From NCBI GenBank assembly GCA_000415505.1, contig KE354488.1, positions 1 through 35,620 of the forward strand: a stretch of 35,620 nt of DNA, given 5' to 3'. Positions 10,545 through 18,300 of this stretch are shown one piece after another. The DNA is from Streptomyces afghaniensis 772. GTDB lineage: Bacteria > Actinomycetota > Actinomycetes > Streptomycetales > Streptomycetaceae. Numbering within the stretch: the first letter of the stretch is position 1; every line of letters starts with the position of its first letter. The notes beneath the pieces are model-generated. The model worked only from the letters and a program-made list of their open reading frames with translations, was not told the DNA's origin and made no database searches. The position numbers and the translations under genes are program-made.

Positions 10545-10582
10545 GCCCGGCCCCGGGGGCGGTTGAAGCCCCCGGGGCCGGG
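10545..10582. terminator. strong GC hairpin in intergenic gap
   Basis: CCCGGCCCCGGGGGC (10546-10560) pairs without mismatch with 10568-10582 around loop GGTTGAA, plus a closing G-T pair. It lies downstream of the small minus-strand gene ending at 10660 and upstream of the start of the gene at 10480, so it most likely ends the former transcript. Confidence 0.75.
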
Positions 10583-10659
10583 TTCAGAGGTTCATTTGAG
10601 GGTTCCGTACGAGGCGTACGACCGGTGCCGTACGCGCGCCCGCGAAGGGCGGGGCGTGT

Positions 10660-10896
10660 TCACGCCTCGTGGTGCTCCGACAGCCCGGGCCAGTCGTCCG
10701 GGCCGCCGCCCTGCCACTCGACGAGGTCGCTCTCCGCCACGTCGGTGACGTAGAGGTCCGCCAGCCGCAGGATCTCGGCGACGTCGTCGGCGTGCGTGGC
10801 CACGCCCAGGGGCTCCTCGCCCAGGGTGACCCGGCGGGATCCGTCCAGGGCGGGGGGATGGACCACGACATGCGGGTGCTCGGTTGGATGTGCCAT
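10660..10896 (-). CDS. small conserved acidic protein, unknown function
   Basis: 78 aa from ATG 10896 (MAHPTEHPHVVVHPPALDGSRR), with GAAGG just before the start. The protein is acidic, with the block LGVATHADDVAEILRLADLY and ending DWPGLSEHHEA; no Cys motif, signal peptide or membrane segment. The frame is open further upstream, but that part is low-complexity and overlaps a hairpin. I recognise it only as the sort of small conserved protein found in streptomycetes; no function can be assigned. Confidence 0.6.
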   Translation of the reverse strand: MAHPTEHPHVVVHPPALDGSRRVTLGEEPLGVATHADDVAEILRLADLYVTDVAESDLVEWQGGGPDDWPGLSEHHEA

Positions 10897-11205
10897 GCCT
10901 TCAGGCTGCTGCGGCCGGGCCGGTTCCGCACCCGTGGGGCGGCTCGTGGCCGTCCGACGGCGCGAGACTGGGCGCGACAGGACGTTCGCGCCGCCGGACG
11001 GGGTCATGGGGGAGGGGTGGGTATGAGGACCGCGGCGGGTGCGACGGAGTCCGGGACGGGCTTCCCTCAGGTCGAGAAGCCCGTCCGGGTCCTTCACCAC
11101 CGCACTGGCTCGCACTCCGCCGCGGTCCGCGCCCTGCCCGCGTCCGTGCCCGGAGCGACCACCCCTCATCCGGGTCGCCCGGGCGGTCGGACGCGGTCAG
11201 GGAGT
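10897..11205. other. intergenic region between small gene and catalase 3' end
   Basis: 309 bases without a convincing gene. It contains a hairpin, GGACGGGCTTC (11054-11064) with GAAGCCCGTCC (11076-11086), about 120 bases past the catalase stop on the minus strand, a possible catalase terminator. Open frames across it are Arg/Pro/Gly-rich and have no family features. Confidence 0.5.
11054..11086 (-). terminator. candidate catalase terminator hairpin
   Basis: An 11-bp perfect stem with an 11-base loop, lying downstream of the catalase gene on the minus strand. No T-run is present. The distance to the stop (about 120 bases) makes the assignment tentative. Confidence 0.5.
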
Positions 11206-12663
11206 TCAGTCCTCGCGCAGGGCGCGGACCGCCTCCTCCACGCGCCGCCCGTACTCGGGGTCGGCGGCGTGGAAGTGCGCGAGGTTCTTCTCGATCACGT
11301 CGTCGCGGGAGACCTGCGCGAGGCCGCCGGCGATGTTCGCGACCAGGCGGGACTTCTCCTCGGCGGACATCAGCCGGTACAGCTCGCCCGCCTGGAAGAA
11401 GTCGTCGTCCTTGGTGTGCAGGGGCGCCGCGTGGGTGCCCGTGTGGCCGGTCACCGCCAGCGGGGCCGACAGCGGGCGGCCGGTCTCCACCGGGCCGTCG
11501 TAGGAGTTCGGCTCGTAGTTCTTGGCGTACCGGCCCTGGGGGTTGGACGCCATGAGCCCGTCCCGGCCGTAGTTCTCGGCGGTCGTGGCCCGGGGCGCGT
11601 TGACGGCCAGCTGCGTGTGGTTGACGCCCAGGCGGTAGCGGTGGGCGTCCGCGTAGGCGAACAGGCGGCCCTGGAGCATCTTGTCGGGCGAGGGGCCGAT
11701 GCCCGGCACGAAGTTGTTCGGGGAGAACGCGGCCTGCTCGACCTCGGCGAAGACGTTGTCCGGGTTGCGGTCCAGCACCAGCCGGCCCACGCGCTGGAGC
11801 GGGTAGTCGGCGTGCGGCCACACCTTCGTCAGGTCGAACGGGTTGAAGCGGTAACCGTCCGCCTCGGCCGCCGGCATGAGCTGGACGTAGAGCGTCCAGG
11901 ACGGGTGCACACCCCGCTCGATGGCCTGGAGCAGGTCCGTCTGGTGGGAGTTCGGGTTCTTGCCCGCGAGCTCGGCGGCCTGCGCGCTGCTCAGGCAGCG
12001 GACGCCCTGGTTCGTCTTGAAGTGGTACTTGACGAAGAAGGCCTCGCCCCGGCTGTTCGTCCACTGGTAGGTGTGCGAGCCGTAGCCGTTCATGTGCCGG
12101 TACGACGCCGGGATGCCGCGGTCGCCCATCAGCCAGGTCACCTGGTGCGTGGCCTCGGGGGAGTGCGCCCAGAAGTCCCAGACGTTGTCCGGCTCCTGAC
12201 GGCCCGTGAACGGGTCGCGCTTCTGCGAGTGGATGAAGTCCGGGAACTTGACCGGGTCCTTGATGAAGAAGACCGGGGTGTTGTTGCCGACGAGGTCGTA
12301 ATTGCCCTCGGCCGTGTAGAACTTGACCGCGAAACCGCGCGGGTCGCGCACGGCGTCCGCGCCGCCGAGGCTGTCGGCCACCGTCGAGAAGCGCAGGAAC
12401 ACCTCGGTCCGCCTGCCGACCTCGCCGAGGAAGTCGGCGTGGGTGAAGCCGGTGACGTCGTCGGTCACCTCGAAGTGGCCGTAGGCGCCGGAGCCACGGG
12501 CGTGCACCACGCGCTCCGGGATGCGCTCGCGGTTGAAGCGCGCGAGCTTCTCCAGCAGATGCTGGTCCTGGAGCAGAAGCGGGCCGCCGACGCCGGCGGT
12601 GGCGGAGTTCTGGTTGTCGGCGACGGGGGCGCCGGACTCGGTGGTGAGCACGCGCTGCGACAT
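11206..12663 (-). CDS. katA: monofunctional haem catalase
   Basis: Breaks H2O2 into water and oxygen; cytoplasmic. 485 aa from ATG 12663 ([11 protein letters not shown]), with GGAAGG upstream; the longer in-frame start at 12741 would include promoter DNA. The catalase signatures are complete: active-site His in [20 protein letters not shown], the distal Asn region [22 protein letters not shown] in two steps, and the haem-ligand Tyr in [14 protein letters not shown]. Length places it with small-subunit clade 3 catalases. Its place among glyoxylate genes and its promoter, which resembles those of gcl and hyi, suggest it removes peroxide made during purine breakdown (urate oxidase yields H2O2); this is inference. 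The gene symbol is by family, not by proven orthology. Confidence 0.93.
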   Translation of the reverse strand: MSQRVLTTESGAPVADNQNSATAGVGGPLLLQDQHLLEKLARFNRERIPERVVHARGSGAYGHFEVTDDVTGFTHADFLGEVGRRTEVFLRFSTVADSLGGADAVRDPRGFAVKFYTAEGNYDLVGNNTPVFFIKDPVKFPDFIHSQKRDPFTGRQEPDNVWDFWAHSPEATHQVTWLMGDRGIPASYRHMNGYGSHTYQWTNSRGEAFFVKYHFKTNQGVRCLSSAQAAELAGKNPNSHQTDLLQAIERGVHPSWTLYVQLMPAAEADGYRFNPFDLTKVWPHADYPLQRVGRLVLDRNPDNVFAEVEQAAFSPNNFVPGIGPSPDKMLQGRLFAYADAHRYRLGVNHTQLAVNAPRATTAENYGRDGLMASNPQGRYAKNYEPNSYDGPVETGRPLSAPLAVTGHTGTHAAPLHTKDDDFFQAGELYRLMSAEEKSRLVANIAGGLAQVSRDDVIEKNLAHFHAADPEYGRRVEEAVRALRED

Positions 12664-12872
12664 CGTGACCTTCCGTACGAGAGGGCAGCGGAAAAATGTT
12701 TCCGCTTCGTGGAGCCTAGGGTCGGGCGATCGGAGCGTCAACAGTTTGTTGAAGCGGTGGGCATGGGTGGGTCCGGGCGGCGCCGCCCCTTTGGGCGCGA
12801 CAGGACAGGTGTCAGCGGCGACGCCGCCCGGGGTCTGGGGCCCCCGGGTCCAGAGGGGGGGTCAGGAAGACG
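12664..12872. other. intergenic region, catalase promoter and glxR 3' end
   Basis: Besides the catalase promoter this holds the perfect palindrome GGGCGGCGCCGCCC (12775-12788) and a second GC-rich fold around 12834-12854 (TCTGG/CCAGA ends). Either could terminate the hyi-glxR transcript coming from the right. Confidence 0.45.
12678..12741 (-). promoter_or_regulatory. catalase promoter with box(es) like those of gcl and hyi
   Basis: On the minus strand: TTGACG (12741-12736), 17-base spacer, TAGGCT (12718-12713). Overlapping the -10 end is GCTCCACGAAGCGGAAA (12715-12699), then CATT and TTTCC, so a second half-site starts exactly 21 bases after the first box, as before gcl and hyi. The second box (12694-12678) keeps only its left half. 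The placement relative to the -10 matches the other two promoters. Confidence 0.6.
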
Positions 12873-13769
12873 TCAGAGCTGCGCGCCGGAGAGCCGCTCC
12901 ACGGCCCGCAGCAGCGCCGAGTGGTCCAGGCCGCCGTCGCCCTGCGCGCGCAGGGACGCGACCAGCTGGGCGACCACGGCGCCGACGGGCAGGGCCGCGC
13001 CGACATTGCGGGCGGCGTCCGTGACGATGCCCATGTCCTTGTGGTGCAGATCGATCCGGAAGCCCGGCTTGAAGTCCCGGTCGAGGAAGTTGGCCTTCTT
13101 GCGGGTCAGCACGGTCGAGCCGGCGAGACCGCCGTTCAGGACATCCAGGGCGGCCTTCAGGTCCACGCCGGACTTCTCCAGGAAGACCACGGCCTCGGCG
13201 CACGCCTGGATGTTCACGGCGACGATCAGCTGGTTGGCGGCCTTCACGGTCTGGCCGGAGCCGTGCGGGCCGCACAGCACGATGGTCTTGCCGAGCGCCT
13301 CGAAGATCGGCTCGGCCTGGTCGAAGTCGGCCTGCTCGCCGCCGACCATGATGGACAGCACGGCCTCGATCGCGCCGGCCTCACCGCCGGACACGGGGGC
13401 GTCCAGGACGCGGATGTCCTTGTCCTTCGCCGCCTTCGCCAGGTCGACCGAGGTCTGCGGGGTGATCGAGGACATGTCGATCAGCAGGGCGCCGGGCTTC
13501 GCGTTGTCCAGGATCCCGTCGGGGCCGTAGGCGATGGCCTCGACCTGCGGGGAGGCCGGGACCATCGTGATGACGACGTCGGCGTCCCGCACGGCCTCGG
13601 CGATCGAACCGGCGGCCGTGCCACCCGCGGCAGCGAGGCGGTCCAGCTTGTCCCGCTCCAGTGTGTAGCCGGTGACGTCGTAGCCCGCCTTGACGAGGTT
13701 CTCGGACATGGGGGAGCCCATGATGCCGAGACCGATCCAGGCGATCTTGGGAAGGGCGGTGGTGGTCAT
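12873..13769 (-). CDS. glxR: tartronate semialdehyde reductase (2-hydroxy-3-oxopropionate reductase)
   Basis: Reduces tartronate semialdehyde from Gcl to D-glycerate with NAD(P)H. 298 aa from ATG 13769, the family's usual length. Beta-hydroxyacid dehydrogenase motifs: Rossmann loop IAWIGLGIMGSPMSENL, substrate-binding DAPVSGGEAGA (about 120), catalytic lysine region GSGQTVKAANQL (about residue 170) and the cofactor/substrate segment RIDLHHKDMGIV. It begins 25 bases after the hyi stop, so hyi and glxR are one operon. With gcl it completes the glycerate pathway of glyoxylate use. Confidence 0.95.
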   Translation of the reverse strand: MTTTALPKIAWIGLGIMGSPMSENLVKAGYDVTGYTLERDKLDRLAAAGGTAAGSIAEAVRDADVVITMVPASPQVEAIAYGPDGILDNAKPGALLIDMSSITPQTSVDLAKAAKDKDIRVLDAPVSGGEAGAIEAVLSIMVGGEQADFDQAEPIFEALGKTIVLCGPHGSGQTVKAANQLIVAVNIQACAEAVVFLEKSGVDLKAALDVLNGGLAGSTVLTRKKANFLDRDFKPGFRIDLHHKDMGIVTDAARNVGAALPVGAVVAQLVASLRAQGDGGLDHSALLRAVERLSGAQL

Positions 13770-13794
13770 GATGGGGGTGCCTTTCGGTGCGGGG

Positions 13795-14616
13795 TCAGCG
13801 GGGCAGCCAGTCGAAGGCCTCGGCGCTCGGGCGGTCGCCCGGCTTGTACTCGAGGCCGACCCAGCCGTCGTAACCCGCCTTGGTCAGCTGGTCGAGGAGG
13901 TCTTCGAGGGGCAGCGAGCCCGTCCCGGGGGCGCCGCGGCCGGGGTTGTCGGCGATCTGGACGTGGCCGGTCTTCGCGGCGTACCGGTCGATCACCTGCG
14001 GCAGGTCCTCGCCGTTCATGGACAGGTGGTAGAGGTCCATGAGGAAGCGGGCGTTGTCCAGCCCCGTCGTGTCGTTGACCTTGTCGACGACGCCGACGGC
14101 GGCCGGTGCGGACACCAGCGGATACGACGGCGACTCGGGCCGGTTGAGCGCCTCGATCAGCAGGATCGCGCCGATCCGGTCGGCGGCCCGGGCCGCGAGC
14201 ACCAGGTTCTCCAGGGCGAGCGCGTCCTGCTCGGCCGGGTCCACGCCCTCGGCGCGGTTGCCGTACAGCGCGTTGAGCGCCTTGCAGCCGAGAGCGGCGG
14301 CGAAGCCGGCCGCCACGTCGATGTTGGCGCGGAACCTCTCCGACTCCTCGCCCGGGATCGACAGGGCGCCACGGTCGGGGCCGGGCAGCCGGCCGGCGTA
14401 GAAGTTGAGCCCCGTGAGCTGGACGCCGGCGTCCTCGACGGCCTTCTTCAGCGCGTCGAGCTCCGACTGTTCAGGGGTGGGCGAGTCGATCCAGGGCCAC
14501 CACAGCTCGACCGCCGTGAAGCCGGCCGCGGCGGCGGCCGCGGGGCGCTCCAGGAGCGGGAGTTCCGTGAAGAGGATCGACAGGTTGACGTTGAAGCGCT
14601 GGTCTGCGAATCCCAT
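13795..14616 (-). CDS. hyi: hydroxypyruvate isomerase
   Basis: Interconverts hydroxypyruvate and tartronate semialdehyde; an AP-endonuclease-2-type TIM barrel. 273 aa from ATG 14616, preceded by GGAAGGGAG. Recognisable segments: NVNLSILFTELPLLERP, AVELWWPW, GLNFYAG, the metal-binding Glu in LLIEALNRPESPSYPL, MDLYHLSMNGEDL, HVQIADNPGRGAPGTG and the second Glu in WVGLEYKPG. It heads the hyi-glxR operon and is led by a promoter with two tandem operator boxes like those of gcl. Confidence 0.95.
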   Translation of the reverse strand: MGFADQRFNVNLSILFTELPLLERPAAAAAAGFTAVELWWPWIDSPTPEQSELDALKKAVEDAGVQLTGLNFYAGRLPGPDRGALSIPGEESERFRANIDVAAGFAAALGCKALNALYGNRAEGVDPAEQDALALENLVLAARAADRIGAILLIEALNRPESPSYPLVSAPAAVGVVDKVNDTTGLDNARFLMDLYHLSMNGEDLPQVIDRYAAKTGHVQIADNPGRGAPGTGSLPLEDLLDQLTKAGYDGWVGLEYKPGDRPSAEAFDWLPR

Positions 14617-14638
14617 CGGGCCGCGCTCCCTTCCGCTA

Positions 14639-14704
14639 TTTTCGCATTGTGGAAGTTGGTTTCTGCTTAACGGAAGACTGCCGCCGGGTGTCGCGGCTTG
14701 TCAA
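14639..14704 (-). promoter_or_regulatory. hyi-glxR promoter with two tandem 17-bp operator boxes
   Basis: On the minus strand: perfect -35 TTGACA (14704-14699), 18-base spacer, -10 CAGTCT (14680-14675). Then boxes CTTCCGTTAAGCAGAAA (14676-14660) and CTTCCACAATGCGAAAA (14655-14639), 21 bases apart with a 4-base gap. Box-to-promoter geometry is nearly the same as at gcl. Confidence 0.72.
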
Positions 14705-14951
14705 GGGGACGGGAGGCGGGCCGCGCGAGGCGGGTGGGTGAGGTGTGTCCCGCCGCGGCGGGACACCGGCGGGAAGCGCCCCACCCGCCCGCGGCTCATC
14801 GAAAAGGGCTGGACGGAAAGGCCGTGTCCGGTTGTCACCGTCGAATTCGAGCCAGCGCAGGAGCACGGTCTCCGGGAGTCAGGGCTATCCCGCTGACCGA
14901 AAAACGCCCTTCTTCACAAGTAGCGGAAACTTGGTTCGCGGATCATTGATC

Positions 14952-14980
14952 TTGCAGGCCGGAACGGCATCGGTTAGCGT
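14952..14980 (+). promoter_or_regulatory. candidate promoter of the first cluster operon
   Basis: TTGCAG (14952-14957), 17-base spacer, TAGCGT (14975-14980). It would give a leader of about 35 bases before ATG 15021. The surrounding DNA is less GC-rich than the genes, as is usual for Streptomyces promoters. Confidence 0.5.
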
Positions 14981-15020
14981 GTCTGCGCTTTCCAATCCGC
15001 GTCATCAACGGGGGTGGGGC

Positions 15021-15737
15021 ATGAAACCGCGGATCGGTATCACCGCGCGCTTTCGATCGGCAATAGACAGCCATTGTCTGCATGCCGGATATGTCAATCA
15101 CGTCATTCGGGCGGGAGGTATTCCACTCGTCATTCCCTGTGTCGACGACAAGCTCGCCGATGTGTATCTCCCACACCTCGACGGCCTCATGCTCACCGGC
15201 GGTGAGGACATCGACCCCGCCCATTGCTCGGGCGCCGAGAGACAGCCGGACTACCAGTACCAGCCCGGCCGTGACGTCTTCGAAATCCGGCTTGCCGAAG
15301 CGGCACTGGAAGCCGGGCTGCCGGTCCTCGGTATCTGCCGCGGCTGCCAGGTTCTCTACACCGCCACCGGTCATCCGCTCATTTCTCATATTCCTGACGT
15401 CAACGGCGGCAGCGTCGCCCACCGGATTTCCCTGACGGAGACCTCGCGGCACCGCGTGACCCTCACCGAGGACAGCGCCGTCGCGGCGGCGTACGGCCGG
15501 CCCGCCGTGACCGTCACCTCCTACCACCACCAGGGGCTGGGCCCCTTGGCGGCGGACGGTCACCCCTGGCGGGTCACGGCCCGCTCCGACGACCGGCTGA
15601 CCGAAGCGATCGAGCACCCCGGCGAGGCCTGGGCGGTGGGCGTCATGTGGCACCCGGAGCTGCCCGTGGAGGACACCGGCGACCTCGCCGACCCGCTGAT
15701 CTCGGCATTCGTCGCGGCGGCGGGAGGCGAGCGCTGA
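15021..15737 (+). CDS. gamma-glutamyl amide hydrolase / class I glutamine amidotransferase (PuuD-like)
   Basis: 238 aa from ATG 15021 behind GGGGGTGGGG. Single class I amidotransferase-like domain of the gamma-glutamyl-GABA hydrolase (peptidase C26) family: LTGGEDIDPAHCS, nucleophile Cys106 in LGICRGCQVLY, and His211/Glu213 in MWHPELP. Such enzymes remove a gamma-glutamyl group from an amine, or supply ammonia to a partner. No gamma-glutamyl ligase or synthetase partner is visible here, so deprotection of a glutamylated intermediate is only a guess. First gene of the cluster; its stop overlaps the start of the next (TGATG). The 5' half has a lower GC content than later genes. Confidence 0.85.
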   Translation: MKPRIGITARFRSAIDSHCLHAGYVNHVIRAGGIPLVIPCVDDKLADVYLPHLDGLMLTGGEDIDPAHCSGAERQPDYQYQPGRDVFEIRLAEAALEAGLPVLGICRGCQVLYTATGHPLISHIPDVNGGSVAHRISLTETSRHRVTLTEDSAVAAAYGRPAVTVTSYHHQGLGPLAADGHPWRVTARSDDRLTEAIEHPGEAWAVGVMWHPELPVEDTGDLADPLISAFVAAAGGER

Positions 15738-16423
15738 TGTTCGAGGTCCGACGTCTCGGCCCCGAGGACCTCGGCACGCTCCTGGGCCTCCAGGAGCGCA
15801 TCAAGTCCTCGCTCCCCGACCCGGGCGTCTTCCAGACCAGCACGCCCGAGTTCATCTCCTACTGCCTCGCCGACGGCGGGCTCTGCTACGGCGTGACGCA
15901 CGGCTCCGGCACGGTCGCCTACCGGATGGTCTACTTTCCGCGCGACCGGGATTTCAACCTGGCCAAGGACACCCCGCTGCCGCCCTCCGAGTACGCCCGG
16001 GTCGCGCACTGGGACACCATCGCCGTACTGCCCGAATGGCGTGGCCACGGACTTGCCCGGCTGATGAATACCAGAGCCCTCGCCGACGTCGCCGCCCTCG
16101 ACATCCGGCACCTCTACGCCACCAGCTCGCCGATGAATCCGAACGGCGTCGGATCACTGATGCGGGCGGGTTTCCGCCCGGTCCGGCTCGTCACCAAATT
16201 CGGCGGAAAACTGCGCTTCCTCTTCTACCGCCCCACCCCGGCCCCCTGGCCTCCGGTGCGAAACGGGCAAGAGGAGCGGTCCGTCGGCCTCTCCGCCACC
16301 GGCGAACTCGAAAGGGCCTTCCTCGAAGGCTGGGTCGGCGTCCGTCTCGGCGCCGACGACCGGTCAGGCACGAGCCTTTCCCTGCAACGACATTCGCTGC
16401 CCTTCACCGGCGAGCAGCCCTGA
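15737..16423 (+). CDS. GNAT-family acyltransferase
   Basis: 228 aa. ATG 15737 overlaps the previous stop by one base, so the two are translationally coupled. GNAT motif A is WDTIAVLPEWRGHGLARLMN, followed by LYATSSPMNPNGVGSLMRAGFRPV. The N-terminus (MFEVRRLGPEDLGTLLGLQERI) is typical; the ~50 C-terminal residues after FLFYRP are family-poor. It may acetylate an amine in the pathway or act as self-resistance by capping the product; the sequence does not tell. A 44-base gap leads to the next gene. Confidence 0.8.
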   Translation: MFEVRRLGPEDLGTLLGLQERIKSSLPDPGVFQTSTPEFISYCLADGGLCYGVTHGSGTVAYRMVYFPRDRDFNLAKDTPLPPSEYARVAHWDTIAVLPEWRGHGLARLMNTRALADVAALDIRHLYATSSPMNPNGVGSLMRAGFRPVRLVTKFGGKLRFLFYRPTPAPWPPVRNGQEERSVGLSATGELERAFLEGWVGVRLGADDRSGTSLSLQRHSLPFTGEQP

Positions 16424-16467
16424 ACAACACCGGTGGAATTCACGCACCTCTTACCGAAAGCGGAACG

Positions 16468-18267
16468 TTGAAGACGATCATCACCACCCCGAGTTCCGAG
16501 CTGGCGTACTCCGACTTCCTGCGCGACGGAAACATCGTCCACTTCCCCGACCTGGACACCGCGCCCGCCGACGAGCTGCTGTGCGAGGTGACCGCCCACG
16601 GCGCACGGGGCCTGATCATGTCCAGGCGGCCCCCTGAAGCCTTCCTGCGGCACTGGTGCCGGAGAGTGCCCGGGACCACGTACCTGTCGTACGTCACCGG
16701 CACCCCCAGCCGCTCCGCACCCCGGGACCTCGTCGAGTTCAACCACCCCGACGGCGGCCTCGCCTCGATCGCGACGGCCCTGAGCGGCTTCGAGCGGCGC
16801 TTCACCCTCCAGCACGCCCCCGCCCAGCCCGGCTTACCCGCCACGGGCTGCCGCGAGACCGTGCTGATCGGCGCCGGCGTCGTGAACCTGGTGACGGCCC
16901 TGTACCTGTGGCGGGAGGGCTACCGGGTCACCGTCCTCGACCGGTCCCCGGCCCCCGGCGGCGAGCACTGGCGCCGGTACGGCTGCACGCACGCCGGCGA
17001 CGACGCCCGCATGTTCACCTTCACCGAGATGGACGGCTACAACAACCAGGACTTCCACGGCCGTCCGCCGGCGCACTTCCGGCTGCCCGTCGACCACGGA
17101 GGCTGGCTCGCCACCGGCGACCGGCCGCTGTCCGCCCCGGAACGCGCCTGGATCGAGGAGTTCGAACGTGTGCCGTCCTGGCTGGCCCGCGCCTACAACC
17201 AGGACATCTTCGCCTTCACCGCCGAGGCGTTCCACGAGTGGACCGCCCTGCGCCAGGAGCACCCCGGCCTCTTCGAGGACGTCGTCCTCACCGACGGTGT
17301 CCTGCGCCTGTACGCCGATCCGGACCACCACCGGGCCGCCCTCGCCCGGCACCGCGCCCTCGGCGCCCTCGCCCGCGAACTCACGCCCGGGCAACTGGTC
17401 CAGGAGTTTCCGGGACTGACCGGCGCCTTCGAGACGGGCGCCCTGGCCGGCGGGTTCCTCGTGCCCGGCTTCACCGTCGGCGTGCACCGGTTCACGCGGC
17501 GGCTCGTCACGTTCCTCCGGGAACGCGGCGTGGTGTTCCACTGGGACACCCCGGTGCGGTGGGTCCGGCGCGACGGCACGGGAGCCGTGACCGGGTTCGA
17601 CTGCCCGGTGCCCGTACCCGCGGACGCGCACGTCGTCGCCTCGCCCGGAGTCGACGGCCAGGCCCTGCTCATGGGCTCGCCCTGCGAGGGCCGGATCCAG
17701 GGCGTCCTGGGCGGCTGGATGCGGATCGGCAACGAGCACACACGGCTGCCGCACTCGCTGAAGGTCGGCCGCAGGGGCCATGTCACCGAGGACGCCAACG
17801 TGACCGTCGCCCGCGACGGCGACGGCCGGCCGACCCTGATCGTCGGGTCCGGATACGGCTACACGGGCGTCGGCACCGACGCCGACGAGGCCCAGCTGGA
17901 CGCCATCCGGCTCGGCATCATCGACACCATCGAACGGCTCTTCCCCGACCAGGCCCACCGCTCGGCGTCCTCACGGCCCGCCGACAACTACGACTTCAAG
18001 TACTGCGTCCGGCCCTGGACCGCCACGTCACTCGGTGTCTACCACGCGGAGACCACCGCGCACGGCGGCCTCTTCGTCATCAACGGCGGCCACAACACCG
18101 GCGGTTTCGCACAGGCACCCGCCGTCGCCCGGGCCGTCCTCGCCTCCCTCGGCGACCAGCCGCACCCGATGCACGCCCTCTACCACCCGGAACGCTTCAC
18201 CGCCTTCATGACGGACGCGGCATCCGCCGGCACCGCCCCCAGGGCCCCCGCAGCGTCCCGCAGCTGA
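16468..18267 (+). CDS. FAD-dependent amine/amino-acid oxidoreductase (DadA-like) with extra N-terminal region
   Basis: 599 aa if started at TTG 16468, the first start after the previous gene; ATG 16618 is an alternative. The FAD Rossmann loop is late, at about residue 132 (VLIGAGVVNLVTALYLWREG, ending in VTVLDRS), so ~130 residues precede the oxidase core. That extra part (SDFLRDGNIVHFPDLD, HGARGLIMSRRPPEAFLRHW) is not recognised. Core features: GYNNQDFHG, GGFLVPGFTVGVHRFTRRLV, and the C-terminal FAD-binding INGGHNTGGFAQAPAVAR. It probably oxidises an amine or amino acid C-N bond. A TTA codon at 16834-16836 implies bldA dependence. Confidence 0.8.
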   Translation: MKTIITTPSSELAYSDFLRDGNIVHFPDLDTAPADELLCEVTAHGARGLIMSRRPPEAFLRHWCRRVPGTTYLSYVTGTPSRSAPRDLVEFNHPDGGLASIATALSGFERRFTLQHAPAQPGLPATGCRETVLIGAGVVNLVTALYLWREGYRVTVLDRSPAPGGEHWRRYGCTHAGDDARMFTFTEMDGYNNQDFHGRPPAHFRLPVDHGGWLATGDRPLSAPERAWIEEFERVPSWLARAYNQDIFAFTAEAFHEWTALRQEHPGLFEDVVLTDGVLRLYADPDHHRAALARHRALGALARELTPGQLVQEFPGLTGAFETGALAGGFLVPGFTVGVHRFTRRLVTFLRERGVVFHWDTPVRWVRRDGTGAVTGFDCPVPVPADAHVVASPGVDGQALLMGSPCEGRIQGVLGGWMRIGNEHTRLPHSLKVGRRGHVTEDANVTVARDGDGRPTLIVGSGYGYTGVGTDADEAQLDAIRLGIIDTIERLFPDQAHRSASSRPADNYDFKYCVRPWTATSLGVYHAETTAHGGLFVINGGHNTGGFAQAPAVARAVLASLGDQPHPMHALYHPERFTAFMTDAASAGTAPRAPAASRS

Positions 18268-18300
18268 CCACCGCCGCAAGCACGCCAGGAGGCAAGCACG

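Larger units (their letters stand above)
14617..15020. other. 404-base divergent region between glyoxylate block and biosynthetic cluster
   Basis: Left part: the hyi promoter and boxes. Middle: a GC-rich dyad with GTGTCCCGCC and GGCGGGACAC arms (14745-14766) and no clear gene. Right part: lower GC and the promoter at 14952-14980. The in-frame extension of the next gene back to 14745 crosses these sites and looks non-coding. Confidence 0.6.

Noticed and set aside
14745-15020. In-frame extension of the amidotransferase gene upstream of 15021
   Set aside because: Contains the promoter at 14952-14980 and shows no family similarity; ATG 15021 has its own ribosome site.
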